Positions 12,527-26,591 of a stretch of DNA of 64,000 nt are shown in pieces. Position 1 is the first letter of the stretch; every line of letters starts with the position of its first letter. Origin of the DNA: Agroathelia rolfsii (Eukaryota > Basidiomycota > Agaricomycetes > Amylocorticiales > Amylocorticiaceae). The notes under the pieces were generated by a model. It did no database searches, was not told the origin of the DNA, and saw only the letters and a list, made by a program, of their open reading frames with translations. The position numbers and the translations under genes are program-made. Location of the stretch: contig JABRWF010000006.1 of NCBI GenBank assembly GCA_018343915.1, forward strand, positions 1,240,001-1,304,000, written 5' to 3'.

Positions 12527-12889
12527 GAGTTTGTTGGCATGTTAGCTGCACTCCAAGTTCATCAAAAGCCGGCACAAATTGTGAAGCGCTAAAAAGATGA
12601 CCACGTGTTCATTGATGTCATTGCTTGCACACTCAAATACTTGAATCAAAACTCAGAGATTTTCTCACTCCATGTACAAATGCAGCATATATGTGAGTAG
12701 CGTCGGATCGTCAACTTGGATAGGACACATGTTATTCCATGTAGTGCGCGATGCATCAATTCAACTCACTCCAAACGTAGTAAAAGCAAAGAAATATTAG
12801 CTACGTAAAACACAGTAAAAAAAAAGTGAATATTATGCCCGTCTCATAAATGGGAACACTTCATGCAAGACGGGCCTCTACAACGTTCC

Positions 12890-13845
<956 letters not shown>

Positions 13846-14460
13846 GGCGACGCAGAGAGAAAAGAAAAGAAAATGGTAGACGAAGGTAGAACCGGTGAAG
13901 CTGCAAGAAGTAAGGTCGTGGTCACCGAGTGGAATCCCGCTGGCGTGGTCGGTCCCTGTGGCTGTGTATCTTACACGTACAGAGATGCCCGAATCAATTC
14001 TGGCCCGATACTAGTCAGTGCATTCGCTAAGTACGGCGCAAGTGTGCAAATCGAACGATTTTATTCAGGAAACGAGCTCTTGTTCTTTTTAAAATATATG
14101 TACTGGCAGATACAAAAACGAATGACATTTATATTTAGATGTAGGTAGGGTCTGACACTCTTATGCCATCGATTAAATATGCACTTGAGCTCTTATTCCC
14201 AGCCGGCCTTCATCTGCGCTGACCGAATCGCCTCAACCAAAGCTAGAGATGTAAAAGGCTAGGTCGGGCACTGTCAAAAGGTAGCACATGGAAAAAAAAA
14301 GAATGATTTGAATCCGAGCGGCAATTTATATCAGTGTGTTATTTGTTCCTGTTATGCATAGAGGGCTTCGTGCACGGACCAGGTACATCGGCCATTATAT
14401 CGAGATAATACAAGGACGGGTAGACAACATGAGTACTGAACTAGAATTATAATACCATGA
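13846..14460. other. intergenic stretch between SAR1 and SRPRB
   Basis: About 615 bp upstream of the SAR1 start and downstream of the SRPRB stop. The half next to SAR1 is purine-rich (around 13840-13900) and should contain its 5' UTR and promoter. The rest is AT-rich without supported coding sequence. An open plus frame from 13780 overlaps SAR1 exon 1 antisense and is not taken as a gene. Confidence 0.5.
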
Positions 14461-15434
14461 TTAGAGCTCTTCAAACCATGATGTCAGTGGTGAGAGACCA
14501 TCTGAGACTTCTTGCTTCTCGTCCTCGGCATCCACCGTCTTTCCAACCGTCACAAACGTGCCCGCAAAGCTTACATCTCCACCTTCCCATTCGTCGAACT
14601 TGAAGGCACCACCGCCTGTTGCATCCAACCCTCCAAGCTCTGTCCTATCCCCCTCCTCTCCGAGGCCCTCAATGCCCACACCACCAGATTGCGATGTCCT
14701 GCGTTTTTCTAACTCGCGCTCAAGGATCGTCTTGACACGTGTTACAGCTGTAGAAGCGGCAGCAGATGGGCCTCCGGATGACTTGAGAAGGTCAGTCTTG
14801 TGAGCGAGAATTAAAACGGGCGGCACGGCCTGAGAAGGTGGCATGGATGTGAGGGCATGGAAGATGTTGTGCAAATGTCTAAGCGCTATTTAGTACATGG
14901 GTGCGCATCAGGCCGGATAGACTTACTCCGCAACTGCTGGGCCATTCCTCGTTATTGTGCTCGAGTCGATGACGAATACGACAGCCTTCGCATTCGGGAG
15001 GTGTTCTTGGAATTGATCCCTTATGCGGGGATGACCGGGCACGTCCACGATATTGGAAGTTTGTCCAGACCCCAGCGTACATACGGAGGCATTGGTCTGC
15101 AGGGAGGTATTGGATGGAAGAGTCTGCCTATAAGCAAGCTAGTGATTGCCCGTCAGAACAATTGCTTGAATGTATTTTGAATGGGTTATTCGTACTGTAG
15201 AAAATATTGCAGTCTTGCCAGCGTCGGGAGGGCCAACTAGCAAAATTGTATTTCCTTTAACAGCGGAATTCTTGCGTGAGATGAAGAAGAAGGCTAATAG
15301 TAAAACATTCCAAGTTCAGAGTTCAATACAGACGCCAAATAAAATGAGGGCTAACAAGCAAGCAGCAGAGCGATTGCTACGGCCAGCGGAGCCAGGACCA
15401 GTGCATTTTGGTGAAAAAATAGCTGGGTGTCCAT
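14461..15434 (-). CDS. SRPRB: signal recognition particle receptor subunit beta
   Basis: Start ATG at 15432-15434. The N-terminus MDTQLFFHQNALVLAPLAVA runs into a single hydrophobic helix (AIALLLA), the ER membrane anchor. After an intron comes the GTPase domain: TILLVGPPDAGKTAIFS (P-loop), TSNIVDVPGHPRIRDQF (G3, DVPGHP), AVVFVIDSSTITRNGPAVAE and VLILAHKTDLLKSS (G4). The family usually has TNKQD in place of AHKTD. A polar insert rich in Gly and Ser follows ILERELEKRR, and FDEWEGGDVSFAGTFV near the end is the typical SRbeta C-terminal region. The protein anchors SRalpha (docking protein) at the ER for co-translational targeting. Its neighbour SAR1 acts at the same membrane. Confidence 0.93.
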
Positions 15435-15931
15435 GATGTATGGGAAATACTTCAGAGCAATAGCAAGCAAATATTGAGTCCAGTAAGCAGTTGGTCAAGA
15501 TCAGTTACATGCAACAAAGCTGCTGAAGGTGCAGTGCAGCGTAACGCACGTACTAGTACACCGGTCTTTCTTCATGACATAGCGTCATATGAGCAATTGG
15601 ACACCTCAATTGTATCATCTGCAGACTCCACCTACCACACCGATATTACCAGTAAACTTGATGACAAACTCAAAAGTTCGACTCTGCTTTTGTTATTCTA
15701 TGCGATTTAAATTCATATAGGTCCCTCATTGGAAAAGGAATATACAAACATAAATCTTGTACTTCCATCTATATCAGACTAACTACCTTCACTACGACTA
15801 CTACTGCACTAGTAGATAGCACACTATAACCTGAACATGTTCTACTACATTATTAACAATGATCTGTCCGTACTAAAAGAGCCTATTTTTAATATCAAAT
15901 AGTTATAGCAGCAATATTGACGTAGTTACAA
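15435..15931. other. intergenic stretch
   Basis: About 500 bp between the SRPRB start and the stop codon of the DHA2 transporter, both on the minus strand. AT-rich; it should hold the SRPRB promoter (15435 upward) and the transporter's 3' UTR. No coding pattern or RNA gene is seen. Confidence 0.5.
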
Positions 15932-18713
15932 TCAGACTTCTTCGATCCCTAGTTGATTCCCATTGACATTTTCGTCCTCGGTGGGCAGTCTTCCGGAGTT
16001 GACTTCGTTTAACTGTTTCTCAAGGCCCGCCGAATCATCTTTCTGCTCATGTGCAGGTTCAGGCTCTCTGTTAGGGCTTGGGGGCATTTGAGCTGCATTG
16101 ACATCTCCAGCACGAACTGTGGGGCGCTTTATGGGATAGGCTTTAATTAAGAGCGCTAGAGAAGAGACAAGAGCGTACGTTAGAACAATCGTGTGTTTAT
16201 CAAAGAAAAACAGAACTTTATGCTGACAAATGAAGAAGCAGACGCCAATGATAGGTGTCATCACCAGCCATATGTCAGCGAGAGAGACAGCAAATGCATG
16301 AATGAGCTCGGTACGCAAGGTCACGTTTGGGATGTTATGCAGCGTTCTAACGCTTTGGTTGAGCGACGCAGGTGAGGTGTTGTAGCCGGTCAAGCTAGGA
16401 ATTTTAGATATTCGGTGGCAAATTGTCTATGAGGGTTTCCATGTGGGCGGTGAGATTTCGATCAGGAGGTCAGAAAAGGGTGAGATGATGCGCATATACT
16501 CACACTTGTATAGATAACTTGGCCAACTGAGATACCAATGGTACCTCCCAGAGTTCTGGATCAAACCGCGTTTAATCAGAGAAAAGAAGGACAAGATAAA
16601 GTTTGGATATAAACCGAAGGAAACCAAACGTTGCTGTACTAGTAGCCATGTCCTTAAGAGGCATACTAGCCTGGAGTGCAAGGAGTGGCACCTGAAATGT
16701 AGCACCCAAACCGATTGAAGTAACTAGCGGGAAGACTACCTTGACGGCACTTCAAGGAGGAAAAGATTGTTATGATTGAGTAAACCATCTATCCCTTTGG
16801 TAAAGAATTGCGAGTTCAAACTTAACGAGCACTTACAACGAGGATGTATTGCTTAGCCGTGACAATAAGCCAAGTCCAACCGTAAAGAGAACTAACCCAG
16901 ACCAAATTATAGGTCGATACATACGGAACTTGGATACCATAAAGCCATATGTTGCCGATGAAAGCGCGGTTCCCAGCGAATAGGGTATCATATGTGCACC
17001 CGCGCCAATGCCAGACGCTCCAAGGACCTGGAAATACAATGGAAGGTAATAAGATCCTGTGAAGAATGCAATATTAGTCAACAGAGTTATAATAAGAAGT
17101 GCAGTAGTTGTGCGGGTCTATATAAATATGATATTAGTATGAGTGTCAGCTAAGGCGGTGACATATTTCTCTGTATACCTTGAATAGTCGTGGGGGTATA
17201 ATCGGCGACCGCTTGGTGAATGCTTCCCAGAAACAGAAAAGCACGAGAAGAAGAACACCGATTACAATCATTGAAATAGTCTCGACAGAAGACCCTGGAG
17301 TATAGACAAGTTTAACTTTAACTGAACATCTTGCTCAGAAAATGAAATTGTCTTGCCACTCACAAGTAGTCTCAGAACTGTGGAATCCAAGCAAAAGCAA
17401 TACAACACCGGCTACAAGCAAGAGGAGGCCAACAAAATCAAATTGTGCAATATGCTCTTGAAGGGTCTTTCCTTGACGCGGGTTAAGATTTAAGAAGACA
17501 AATAGGACGGCTATTGCGATGCCTCCAGTTGGCCTGAAATCGAGGCAAAAATGTTATTCGGATCGGGCTAGAACATTGTCTTTACTTACAAGTTGATCCA
17601 AAAACACCATCGCCATGATGCCTTATCAGCAAAAACCTGTCGTATAGATGAGAAGAATATTTTTTTCTGAAGGCAAGCTCGATATAACTTACACCACCAA
17701 GAATGGGCCCGACAACACTGATTACAATAACGTCAGAGACAGGCCATTTCAACTTTGAAAACAACGTACCTGGCAATTCCTAAATAAGATCGAGATAAGT
17801 TCATGTAAATACTATATTTAAGTGTGATGGAGGAGATAGAAATCATTACCCCAAGTGGCACCAATCAGAGAACCATATTTACCACGACTAATGAGGAAAT
17901 CATGATGTGATTAGCATGTTCCAGTGAAGGAACAGATTGCTAGCATCATTCTTACTCTTCTAAGGCTACAATATCCGCCAAGATGATCTGCACTAACTGC
18001 ATGATCCCACCTCCACCTATACCTTGTGCGGCACGACATACAATCAGCCAATTCATGTTCTGTGCCGCACCACAGAAAGCGGAGCTAATCTGTTAACAAG
18101 GTTAGATGATAAATGAATGTAGTCGTGCCGATCGGTAAACAGACCAAGAAAATTAGGATACATCCGTATAATATAGGCTTTCGACCTGTACGTCAGTTAG
18201 ACAGATAATGATAACGTAAAAAAGGGATAGAATTTTACTCACCCATAAGGTCGGAAAGCTTACCGTAGAGCGGAGAAAGGGCTGCAGCCGCAAAGAGATA
18301 GGCACTACCAACCCAACTATAATTGCCGCCGCCTAAGGCATGTAGCAAATAAGTAGATAAGATCTGGAATTAAGGGTGATGTTAAGCTCACCTCCGAGAT
18401 CGGCCGTAATGGTCGGAAGTGCGGTTGCAACGATTGTCTGCGTAGGGTGTGTGGCGCATTATAGTCATGGGTTCACCAATACAAGATCAGAAAAGCAAAT
18501 AGAATAGGGTGATAATGGTTATGCTTAACCGTGACTTACTTGATCCATGGCTGCCAAAAAGATGCTGCATATCAAACCAAACATGACAATCCCCAGTCGG
18601 TTCTTGGGTAAGACTCTGAACAAGTATTGCTTGCTATCAATGCTCTTGTCACTAACAGTAACTTTAGTTGGAAGGCACTCGCTGTTTTTCTTCTGTCTTC
18701 CATGATGTACCAT
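15932..18713 (-). CDS. DHA2-type (14-TM) MFS drug transporter
   Basis: Start ATG at 18711-18713; at least ten short introns. The hydrophilic N-terminus MVHHGRQKKNSECLPTKVTV leads to TM1 (GIVMFGLICSIFLAAMDQTI). The reading continues TALPTITADLGGGGNYSWVG, KLSDLMGRKPILYG (motif A), CRAAQGIGGGGIMQLV, and VVGPILGGV with an ASWRWCFWINLPTGGIA stretch. This is the DHA2/antiporter signature (motif C and the WRWxFxINxP box). The second half includes FFTGSYYLPLYFQVLGASGI and the C-terminal VRTLHNIPNVTLRTELIHAF. The tail of about 80 residues is acidic and Glu/Asn-rich. Family members export drugs, toxins or siderophores by proton antiport at the plasma membrane; the substrate cannot be named. The gene borders a gene-poor stretch on its 5' side. 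Confidence 0.9.
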
Positions 18714-21122
18714 TTCCCGCCTGTTTGTCTTTCTCTATAACTGTCATACTAGACGCCAGTCAGAGGAGCCAGCGTTTGAGTTGACACCGTTTAAGGACCC
18801 GTACGCAAAGATAAATAGAGGGACTGCTGGATTGTCTCGAGTTAAAAGAGGACAGAGGTGCTATCTGTTATTTGTGGGGACTCTGAATCTACCATGCTCA
18901 ACCTACGCTAGTTAAAGTTGGGCCAAAATCCGGAGAAATTATGATAGCACCTCGGGCGAGACTTCATCTCGATACACTGAAAGTAGTTTTGACCTGCCAA
19001 GAATACGTGCGAATGAATCAGCTTCTGCCTTGATAACAGTCAAAATGTGATGCCTGAAGAGTTCGGCCTTGGTAATAATGATTTGTGGTGTCTTCTGCGT
19101 CGTGAGGCCAGAAAGAGGCTACATAGCAAACAAGTTAGTGGTCCTAAAATATGCACTATCTCTGACCTTGATGCACAGCCTTTGGCTGGGCAGACAAGCT
19201 TCCATAGCGTCAAGAGCTGTATTTACGCTGTTTACTCGGTAGCTTGACTCCCATCGGCTAATTTGTACCGACATAATTATCAATGATACGATTTGTGCTG
19301 GAATCACTGGCATTAGAAATGTGCACATGGTACTAAGTGTAAAGTGCCGGTGGCATGTAATCACAGACTCACCAATCATGGTCTTAGTGCCAGCGGGGCT
19401 ATTCTCTCTTTAGCAGGAGTCTTGGAATACTTTTTGTTCATTACATGCACAAGCAAAAATTGACATTTTGAGAGTCAAATTGAAAGACTTTTATGGCATT
19501 CTTGCCACTATTTACGGCCTGATATGGAAGGGTATCAGCTTGGCTCTAATACTACGATGCCGACCATTAGATCGGTCCTGCTTGTTTCATATACCTTCTG
19601 ATTGTCCGTCGGTATCAGCTTCAGATATAATCTAGTCTCAGGCATCCTATAGTACAGGGATAGTGGCGATAATGCCAGCGGCTCCATCTCCATACTCTTG
19701 GCTGACTGAGGTGGATAAGTGATGCGGCCCAAGAATGCTCAATTGCTCCTGTGTTTCTCCAGAAACCAATAGTTGATAACAATAGTCCTAAGAAAGCTAG
19801 CTACTATAATAGGAAGTTTAAGTACCGCCGTGAATGAGTTTCTTGTCATACCCAAGCCATGAATTCATAAACCATTCACTGCTCTCGGGACATACGCCGT
19901 ACAAACAGCATCGTGTCACGAAGCTTGTGATACATATAATACCTCGTGTGATATCGTAGCTGGATCTTTTTGGTCAAAAGATACGTTCGAGATCTCGAAC
20001 CATCAGAATCCCGGTGTCAAAGGTTTTGATTATCTATGCGAATTATTTAATACTTGTCCTACTTTCATACCTTATAACCTAATTAACTATGTATAAGCAA
20101 TGCATCTAAGACGGTGATCGGGATGCCTAAGCGTTTGGATGAAGAGGGGAAAGGGACAAAGGAAACAAAGAAGCCTGATACTAGCACATGCATAAGCAGG
20201 CACCTGCATAGTCTCCCCGACTCCCCGATAAAATGCGGGGAGGTCACGGAGCGCGCAGAAGATAGGAACAGGGGTTGGGGGTGGAGCCGTGCCGGGTGAT
20301 GTGTGATGTTTGCATCATGCAGTTATCCAGTGCTAGTCCGTGCGGCAAGAATGCAAGGTCATAGAGGATGTATCTCGACATCCACCCCACCGCCGTGCCA
20401 TGACACTGGTGAAGGCGGGTGGAACGAACAAAAACTGAGGTAGCTATATGCACTCAGAAAATGCGACTACCTATAGGAAACAGGTGCGCGCGAAAGCCGG
20501 AAGCAAATACAGACCAAGCTGTTGGGGCTCCGCCAGTGGAGTGCCAAATCTGTGCACGCCCGTAAGACCTTTTTTTTTTTTTAAAAAAAAAAAAAAAAAG
20601 TTTATATACCGTGTCATGTACTGTTAACCTGTGAGACCTTCTAATGCTAAACCCTCAATAGGCCTCAACCCCTTAAGCTCGCAAACTCGGAATCGGTTCG
20701 ACTGCACGGAATAAAATATGAAAACTACCATTATTGGCTGCCGCTGTGCATGATCAACTGCTTATGATACATTCTGAATTCGAATTGATACAATAACCAA
20801 CTCATCGCTTTCCATTCTCGGGTATGCTTACAAAAATTATGTTGGCTCGTAATGCAAATAATTGGAGTCCTCTCTTTCTTTCTTTCTTTTTTGCACATTC
20901 GCTCACTGTAAGCTCAAGTTTGGTCGCCCGCGCAACTTGCGTCGCAAGTGGCCCTACTAAATTTGATGACAATGAATACAAGTGAAAGAGTAAGCAGGAA
21001 AGCTCTGCCACTTGTATTTTTACTTTACCTGTACTACCAGCTGTACGCAAGCATATATTCTCGACATAAGCATAGGCACCTGCTATTGAAGATTACTAGG
21101 TATAATACAATAAAATAATAAT
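18714..21122. other. gene-poor 2.4-kb stretch
   Basis: No open frame here joins into a recognisable protein; the longest frames (60-86 codons) look random. The sequence is AT-rich with scattered homopolymers, including a T13A17 fold-back at 20570-20599. A GC-richer patch (20200-20560) could be decayed mobile DNA, but no transposase, terminal repeat or target duplication is visible to me. Confidence 0.5.
20570..20599. repeat. T13A17 perfect fold-back
   Basis: Thirteen T are followed directly by seventeen A, making a perfect 26-nt palindrome with no loop. It lies in the gene-poor region between the DHA2 transporter and the secreted-protein gene. Confidence 0.9.
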
Positions 21123-22295
21123 CTAGCTGCAGGTGCAAGTATCCACGTCGGGTGTCTGGCCGAAAGGACATGTTCCAGCTGTTATACAAATTTCATGAGC
21201 ATCCATAATATCGCATGAGAGAGTATGAGGCTCACAAGCGCCGAACGCGACAACGTCAATGTTGGGTGCACCAAACAAACCAGGGTTGACGCCATCCAGT
21301 TGCGCATTGACGATACCATTCAGCTCGGAATTCTGAGGGGCCTTCTGGCAGAAGGGCGTGGATGGAACGACCCCGTTGATGTTGAGTGCATTGCGCGGGT
21401 GTTGGCGATATGCAATAGCATTATCGATCAATGCCTGCGTGTTTGTAACACCAGGCGATTTAGCAAATGTAATCATCTACAAAAAAATGCATCAATGACA
21501 ATGCTATTACACAGATAGATATTAGATCATGTTTACAGCATCCGCGTTGTCTTGTTGGGCACAAGGATCAGCGTTGGCGAGCAAAGAATTGATGCCATTA
21601 ATGCCGGCCAATGTGACACAGGGATTGCCAGTGGTGATGTCACCGCCGCTCTGCAAACAAAGGTTTTGCCAGCTTTGAGCCACAGCGCCCAGATCAGTCT
21701 GTGCGATGCGCTTGAAGACAGCGGGTACTTCATTCCGTTTGCCGGTAGCTTTGGCAGCGCAGGCAGAAGGTGCATCAACTCGTCTGTGATGCGGCATTTC
21801 AGACATATGTACCGATATATAGAGGCAGCTTCCTTACGCTTGCAGAGAACGAGCGCCAGTGTTGCTAATGCGAGTTTCTGCATCCTGTGTGGTATCACAT
21901 GTGATGCTGATATATATATATTAGCTTTTCCCCCGGAAACCTGTTCCAAGCTAGGACATTACCTTGTACCCGGAGAGTTTACGAGAGGCAGAACCTGGCA
22001 AGTAAGGCCGGCAGCGCACGGGAATGTAACAAATTTCCCCTGTTATTGACGGCGTCAACTCGAATATATGTTTTGAGAAAATTATACTCACATCCAGACA
22101 CTGTGCAAACATTCCTTGGATGCATGCATTCTCTCCCGAGTTACATGGCGAACCGGGGGTCAAAGAAGCAAACTGGGCCGCTAGGTTTTTGGCATCAATA
22201 CCGTTTTGTTCCGTGAAAACCGCGCGTCTCAAAGGGGACCCAAAGGAGAGTAAGGCCAATGCAAGTGTAGCACCAAGAGAGAATACGGTATGCAT
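21123..22295 (-). CDS. secreted cysteine-rich protein with CBM19-like N-terminal domain
   Basis: Start ATG at 22293-22295. MHTVFSLGATLALALLSFGS is a clear signal peptide. The N-terminal domain follows across four short introns: FASLTPGSPCNSGENACIQG, FAQCLDGKFVTFPCAAGLTC, VLPLVNSPGTSITCDTTQDA. The C-x-GE-AC-x-G-FAQC-x-GKF-x-PC-x-GL-C spacing matches the chitin-binding CBM19-like pattern common in agaricomycete secretomes. The rest (ARVDAPSACAAKATGKR, then LCLQSGGDITTGNPCVTLAG and DPCAQQDNADAV) is a second cysteine-containing domain of unknown function. It ends with a Cys-rich tail (EICITAGTCPFGQTPDVDTC). No catalytic motif is recognised. It is probably exported to the wall or medium. Start and signal peptide are well supported; exon borders come from frame continuity. 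Confidence 0.82.
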
Positions 22296-22978
22296 GTTGT
22301 AAAATGAGCGGATGGAGGTGTGAAAAAGATTACAAATGGTAAACAATGCTGATGTGTTAGAAACAAGGAAGAATTGATTGAAGGAGCAACCAGGCTCAGA
22401 AGAACGAAGGTGAGGAAAAATGAAATCCTGAGGCATATACGTGGTGCATTAAGGCGACTTTATAGAGAAAAAGCTGATGTGCCGCTTGATGGGGGCAGAT
22501 TACATCAACCTCTTGCAGATGTTTCAAAGTTGGATCGCGGATAACACCATGTGAGGCTCATTGAGGCTGTGTGTGTAGTAACAAATCAAGATAAGATTGA
22601 TGGAATTGCTCCTCTGAGTCGCTAATGATCCTAGAGCCAGGTAGAATGAATAGTGATGTCGACACCAAACCAGATAACCGGCAACGAGATATGGTAGAGG
22701 TCGTGATAAATCAGAGGACACTTTGAGGTATCAGAGAGAAATATATATATATTTCATCAGATATAAATGTATGCCCAGCTCAGTAACACAAACTTCGCCA
22801 ATATCTGGATCTTGATGCAGCGAGAGTACTAGTACAAGTGTGCATATGAAATGATCATGAACCTGAGCTGCTGTCAGTGGCCCAGGCATCATTTGAGCCA
22901 CCACGCCACCGAGACAATTGATACGATCACGGCTGTGATTTCAGCTTCGTTTTTCTTCCGGAGCATGCAAAAGTTGAG
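22296..22978. promoter_or_regulatory. divergent intergenic region of secreted protein and Utp21
   Basis: 683 bp between the start codons of the secreted-protein gene (-) and the Utp21 gene (+). It is long enough to hold two separate promoters. A short AT dinucleotide run lies at about 22741-22752. No gene or RNA is seen inside. Confidence 0.45.
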
Positions 22979-25900
22979 ATGGCCAATACAGACACCATAA
23001 CGCTCGTTAACCCAAACACTGCTCAAGCACCCCCTCGCAAGCGCAAGAGGCTTGCAGAAAAAGATGCTGATACAAGAAAACTTCAGCGCCCCACATTATT
23101 TGCGCCATTTCGTGCCCTCGGGCTCATAACCAATCATGTGCCCTTCGTACTACAAACTCGCTCACACAAGGGCGCTACCGACGGACCACGCATACATATA
23201 TTGACGTGCTTGGGAAGTTCGTGGGCTCTCTGGGAAGGTGGAAAGATGACTCTGCTATTTGTTGGTGCGATTGAGGTACATCTCCTACTTTGATCTTGAT
23301 GGTTTACCACCGCAATTTTTTTAGGTCCGGAAACTTCTCATGCCATAAACACTCTCATGATGGATGGTGATTCAGTGTGGGCTGTAGCTGGTCCATGCAT
23401 CATAAAATACATCCGAGGAAAAGAAGTGAGTCTTATTTCTATAGATTGTTCCTTCATGTTCATGTTCTGATATTTCGTAAGGTCGCACGCCTGACAAATC
23501 CTCTCGAAACATCATTATCATACGCCGTGTGCTTTGGATCTCAAATTCTAGCCCTGACAGAAGATGGAGGAAGAATGCTTATTTGGGATATCTCGCAAAA
23601 TAGTATGTCGATATTTGGATCGTCCTATGGCATATCTCAGACGTATGGCCTAGCCTTGCAGGGTGTTTTGGAGTTTGACAAAGGGTTCACTGCGACCACT
23701 GTTCTTCATCCTGCGACCTATTTAAACAAAGTTGTCGTCGGTAGTGCTGAAGGCCAATTACGATTATGGAATATCCGTACCCGGTAAGTCGAGACCGGGC
23801 AGACGACTCCACGATATTTCTCATCAAGCCTCTTATAGCACCTGTATTCACAAATTCGAGCTCTCTCGCCTGTCCACATCTAAAAGTTCTGTGGTATCTA
23901 CCTCTATAACTGCTACGGCACAATCTCCTGCCATAGATGTCATTGGTGTGGCCTTCAGCTCTGGAGATGTCTTGATTTACGACATTCGTGCCGACGAATT
24001 AGTGATCAAAATACATATGGATGGTAGTGATGTTCGCGCATTAAGTTTCCGTAGTGGTATGGTCTAAACAAGAATAGACAAAGATCTATACTCAGCTTTA
24101 TTTACATAGATGGGGAGCCTATTCTTGCGACCGCGTCCTCCTCCGGCCACCTTGCAATTTGGGATCTCAACTCGGGTGGTCGCCTACTTCACCTCGTACG
24201 CGGTGCGCACGATAGTGCTATAACGGCTATAGAATGGATTCCAGGGCAGCCAGTTCTCGTCACATCAGGAGAGGACAACAGTGTCAAGGTTAGTGAGTCC
24301 GGTCATATACATTTAACTGACACTTAAACCTATGATAGCAATGGCTCTTTGATTCACCAACGGCGGCCCCGCGTCTACTCAAGTTCCGTTCTGGTCATCA
24401 CACCCCACCACATCTGATTCGGTACTATGGTGACGATGGCAAACAACTTTTGACGGCTTCGAGAGACCGCAGTTTGAGGTGTACATCTGTTGTCCGCGAT
24501 TCACGTTCGTTTGAACTGTCACAAGGTAAAACAAGATTGATATTACCTGCCATAAAATTTACTGATGCTGCCGCCCGTTCAGGTTCATTAGCAAAGAAGG
24601 CCACGGCACTATCTCTGCCTATTAGTGCCCTCAAATTTCCACCCGTCATGGCATTATCATATTCTTCCACAAGATCAAAAGATTGGGACGATATCCTAAC
24701 AGCCCACATGGACGAGGTTATTGCACGTACTTGGACCATGCAATCGAAACGCCTTGGGAAGCATAGTTTGAAGTTACAAGAAGACACGAAACTAAAAAAG
24801 CCAGTGGGATCTGTCAAGGTAAGATACATACTTTGAATGATTGTTGCCTCATTGCTTCATAATATAATGCTATTCTAGGCTGTCTGTGTCTCTGCATGTG
24901 GGAATTTCGGACTGGCAAGCTCATCAACAGGGGTGATTCACATGTGGAATATGCAATCTGGAATCAAGCGAAAATCTTTCGATGTTGGTCCAATTCCCAA
25001 GGAAATTCAAGAACGATCCAACTATTCTTCCGTTTCTGGTAGGAAGGGGAAGGAAAGATGTGTGACCGGGCTGGCTACAGATGCGTTGAATAGATTAGTC
25101 ATTGCGAGCACATTAGATGGCACGATTAACGTATGTCTGCACTCTTTTGGAAACGCGAGCTTTTGGTTCTGATCTTATTTCCGTTTTAGTTCTTCGACTT
25201 CAGCACTGGCGTCTTGTTACATACCCTTGTTCTTCCTTCCTCGCTAGTGTCCATATCACTCCATAGAGGTAATGGGCTGCTGGCAGTAGTATGTGATGAT
25301 ATGGTTGTGCGAGTTGTCGACATCGAGACAAAAAGAATTGTGCGTGAACTTGGCGGCTTCAAGGGACGTATACTCGATATTGTGAGTGTATATCTCAAGC
25401 CACTGCAGCTGCAAAATCTGATTTATATAGACTTTCTCTCCCGATTCGAGATGGCTCGTTGCAACGTCTCTAGATTCTGTCATCCGGACCTTCGACATTC
25501 CCACCGGGAAACTAATAGATGCATTCCGTACATCCAGTGTGGCTACCAGTATTGCCTTTTCTCCGACAAGTGATTTCCTGGCAACTTCTCATGTTGACAG
25601 CGTTGGGATTTACTTATGGTATCCACCTCACATATTCTGACGGCTGCTTTTGTTATTGAGTTCATATTTCATAGGGCTAACCGAGCACAATATTCGGAAG
25701 TTTCTTTCCAAGGCATCAGAGAAGAGGATGTGTTGGATGCAGCAATGCCTTCTATGCATGGCCTTGACGAGGAAGACGAAACCCTACAAGATCTTACAGC
25801 TCTTTCTCTCGAAGATAAATCTGTTGATGTGTTCTCAACACCCCCCAAGCTCAATGGCGAGCTTGTGACACTCACTTTACTTCCAAGATCTCGTTGGCAG

Positions 25901-26591
25901 GCCCTTCTCAATTTGGATGTCATTCAAGTAAGCCTGTGTCTGTTTCATAGGATGTTCATTCCATTTTAAACGCCATGGTTCGTTTCAGCAACGCAACAAA
26001 CCAAAAGAGCCTCCAAAAGCTCCTGAACAAGCTCCCTTCTTCCTCCCCACTCTTCCGGGAGTTGAGACGCGGTTTGCTGTAGAAAATAAACAGGAGAAGC
26101 CCGAAGATAAGAAATCGACGCGGAGACTCGAGAATATCGCTGGTGGACTGAACAGCAACTTCTATATGAAGATGATAGCAGAACCCGCGAATTCTGATTG
26201 TATGTTCTATTGCGCGCTCGCTTATCACAAGTCAAAGATTAAATTCTCTTCCATTCCAGATGATAGCTTTTTCACGTACGCAAAAGAGCTGTCACCAGCG
26301 GCTCTGGACCTCGAGCTTCGCTCACTTGTGACACCCAAAGGCATGAAAACATTGATCAACGCTCTTTCTCGCCGCCTGCAATCCCATCGCGATTTCGAGG
26401 CCGTACAGGCGATCCTAAAAGTCTTCTTGAAAGTACATGCGGATGTGTTTTTGGCGGATGACGATGACGACGATGGATTGATCGCTGAGCTGAAAAAATT
26501 GATGGAGGTACAAAAGCAGGAGTCAGAGCGCATTTTGGAGCTTGTTACTTCCTCCTTGGGTACTCTCGGATTTGTCAGAGATACGATGTGA
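22979..26591 (+). CDS. UTP21: Utp21/WDR36, SSU processome WD-repeat protein
   Basis: Start ATG at 22979 (MANTDTITLVNPNTAQAPPR), with a basic stretch PRKRKRLAEKDAD and then FAPFRALGLITNHVPFVLQT, the typical Utp21 entry. Many exons encode two WD40 propellers; recognisable blades include GGRMLIWDISQN, EGQLRLWNIRTR, ASSSGHLAIWDLNSGGRLLH and STGVIHMWNMQSGIKRKSFD. The C-terminal Utp21 domain is unmistakable: LTLLPRSRWQALLNLDVIQQ, KAPFFLPTLPGVE-like residues, ELSPAALDLELRSL, MKTLINALSRRLQSHRDFEA and LELVTSSLGTLGFVRDTM at the end. It belongs to the UtpB complex, which assembles on 35S pre-rRNA for 18S maturation in the nucleolus. An acidic patch (ADDDDDDGL) precedes the last helices. All domains look complete. 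Confidence 0.95.

Noticed and set aside
20114..20299. Possible decayed transposon in the GC-rich patch of the gene-poor region
   Set aside because: No transposase remnant, inverted terminal repeat or target-site duplication could be found by eye.
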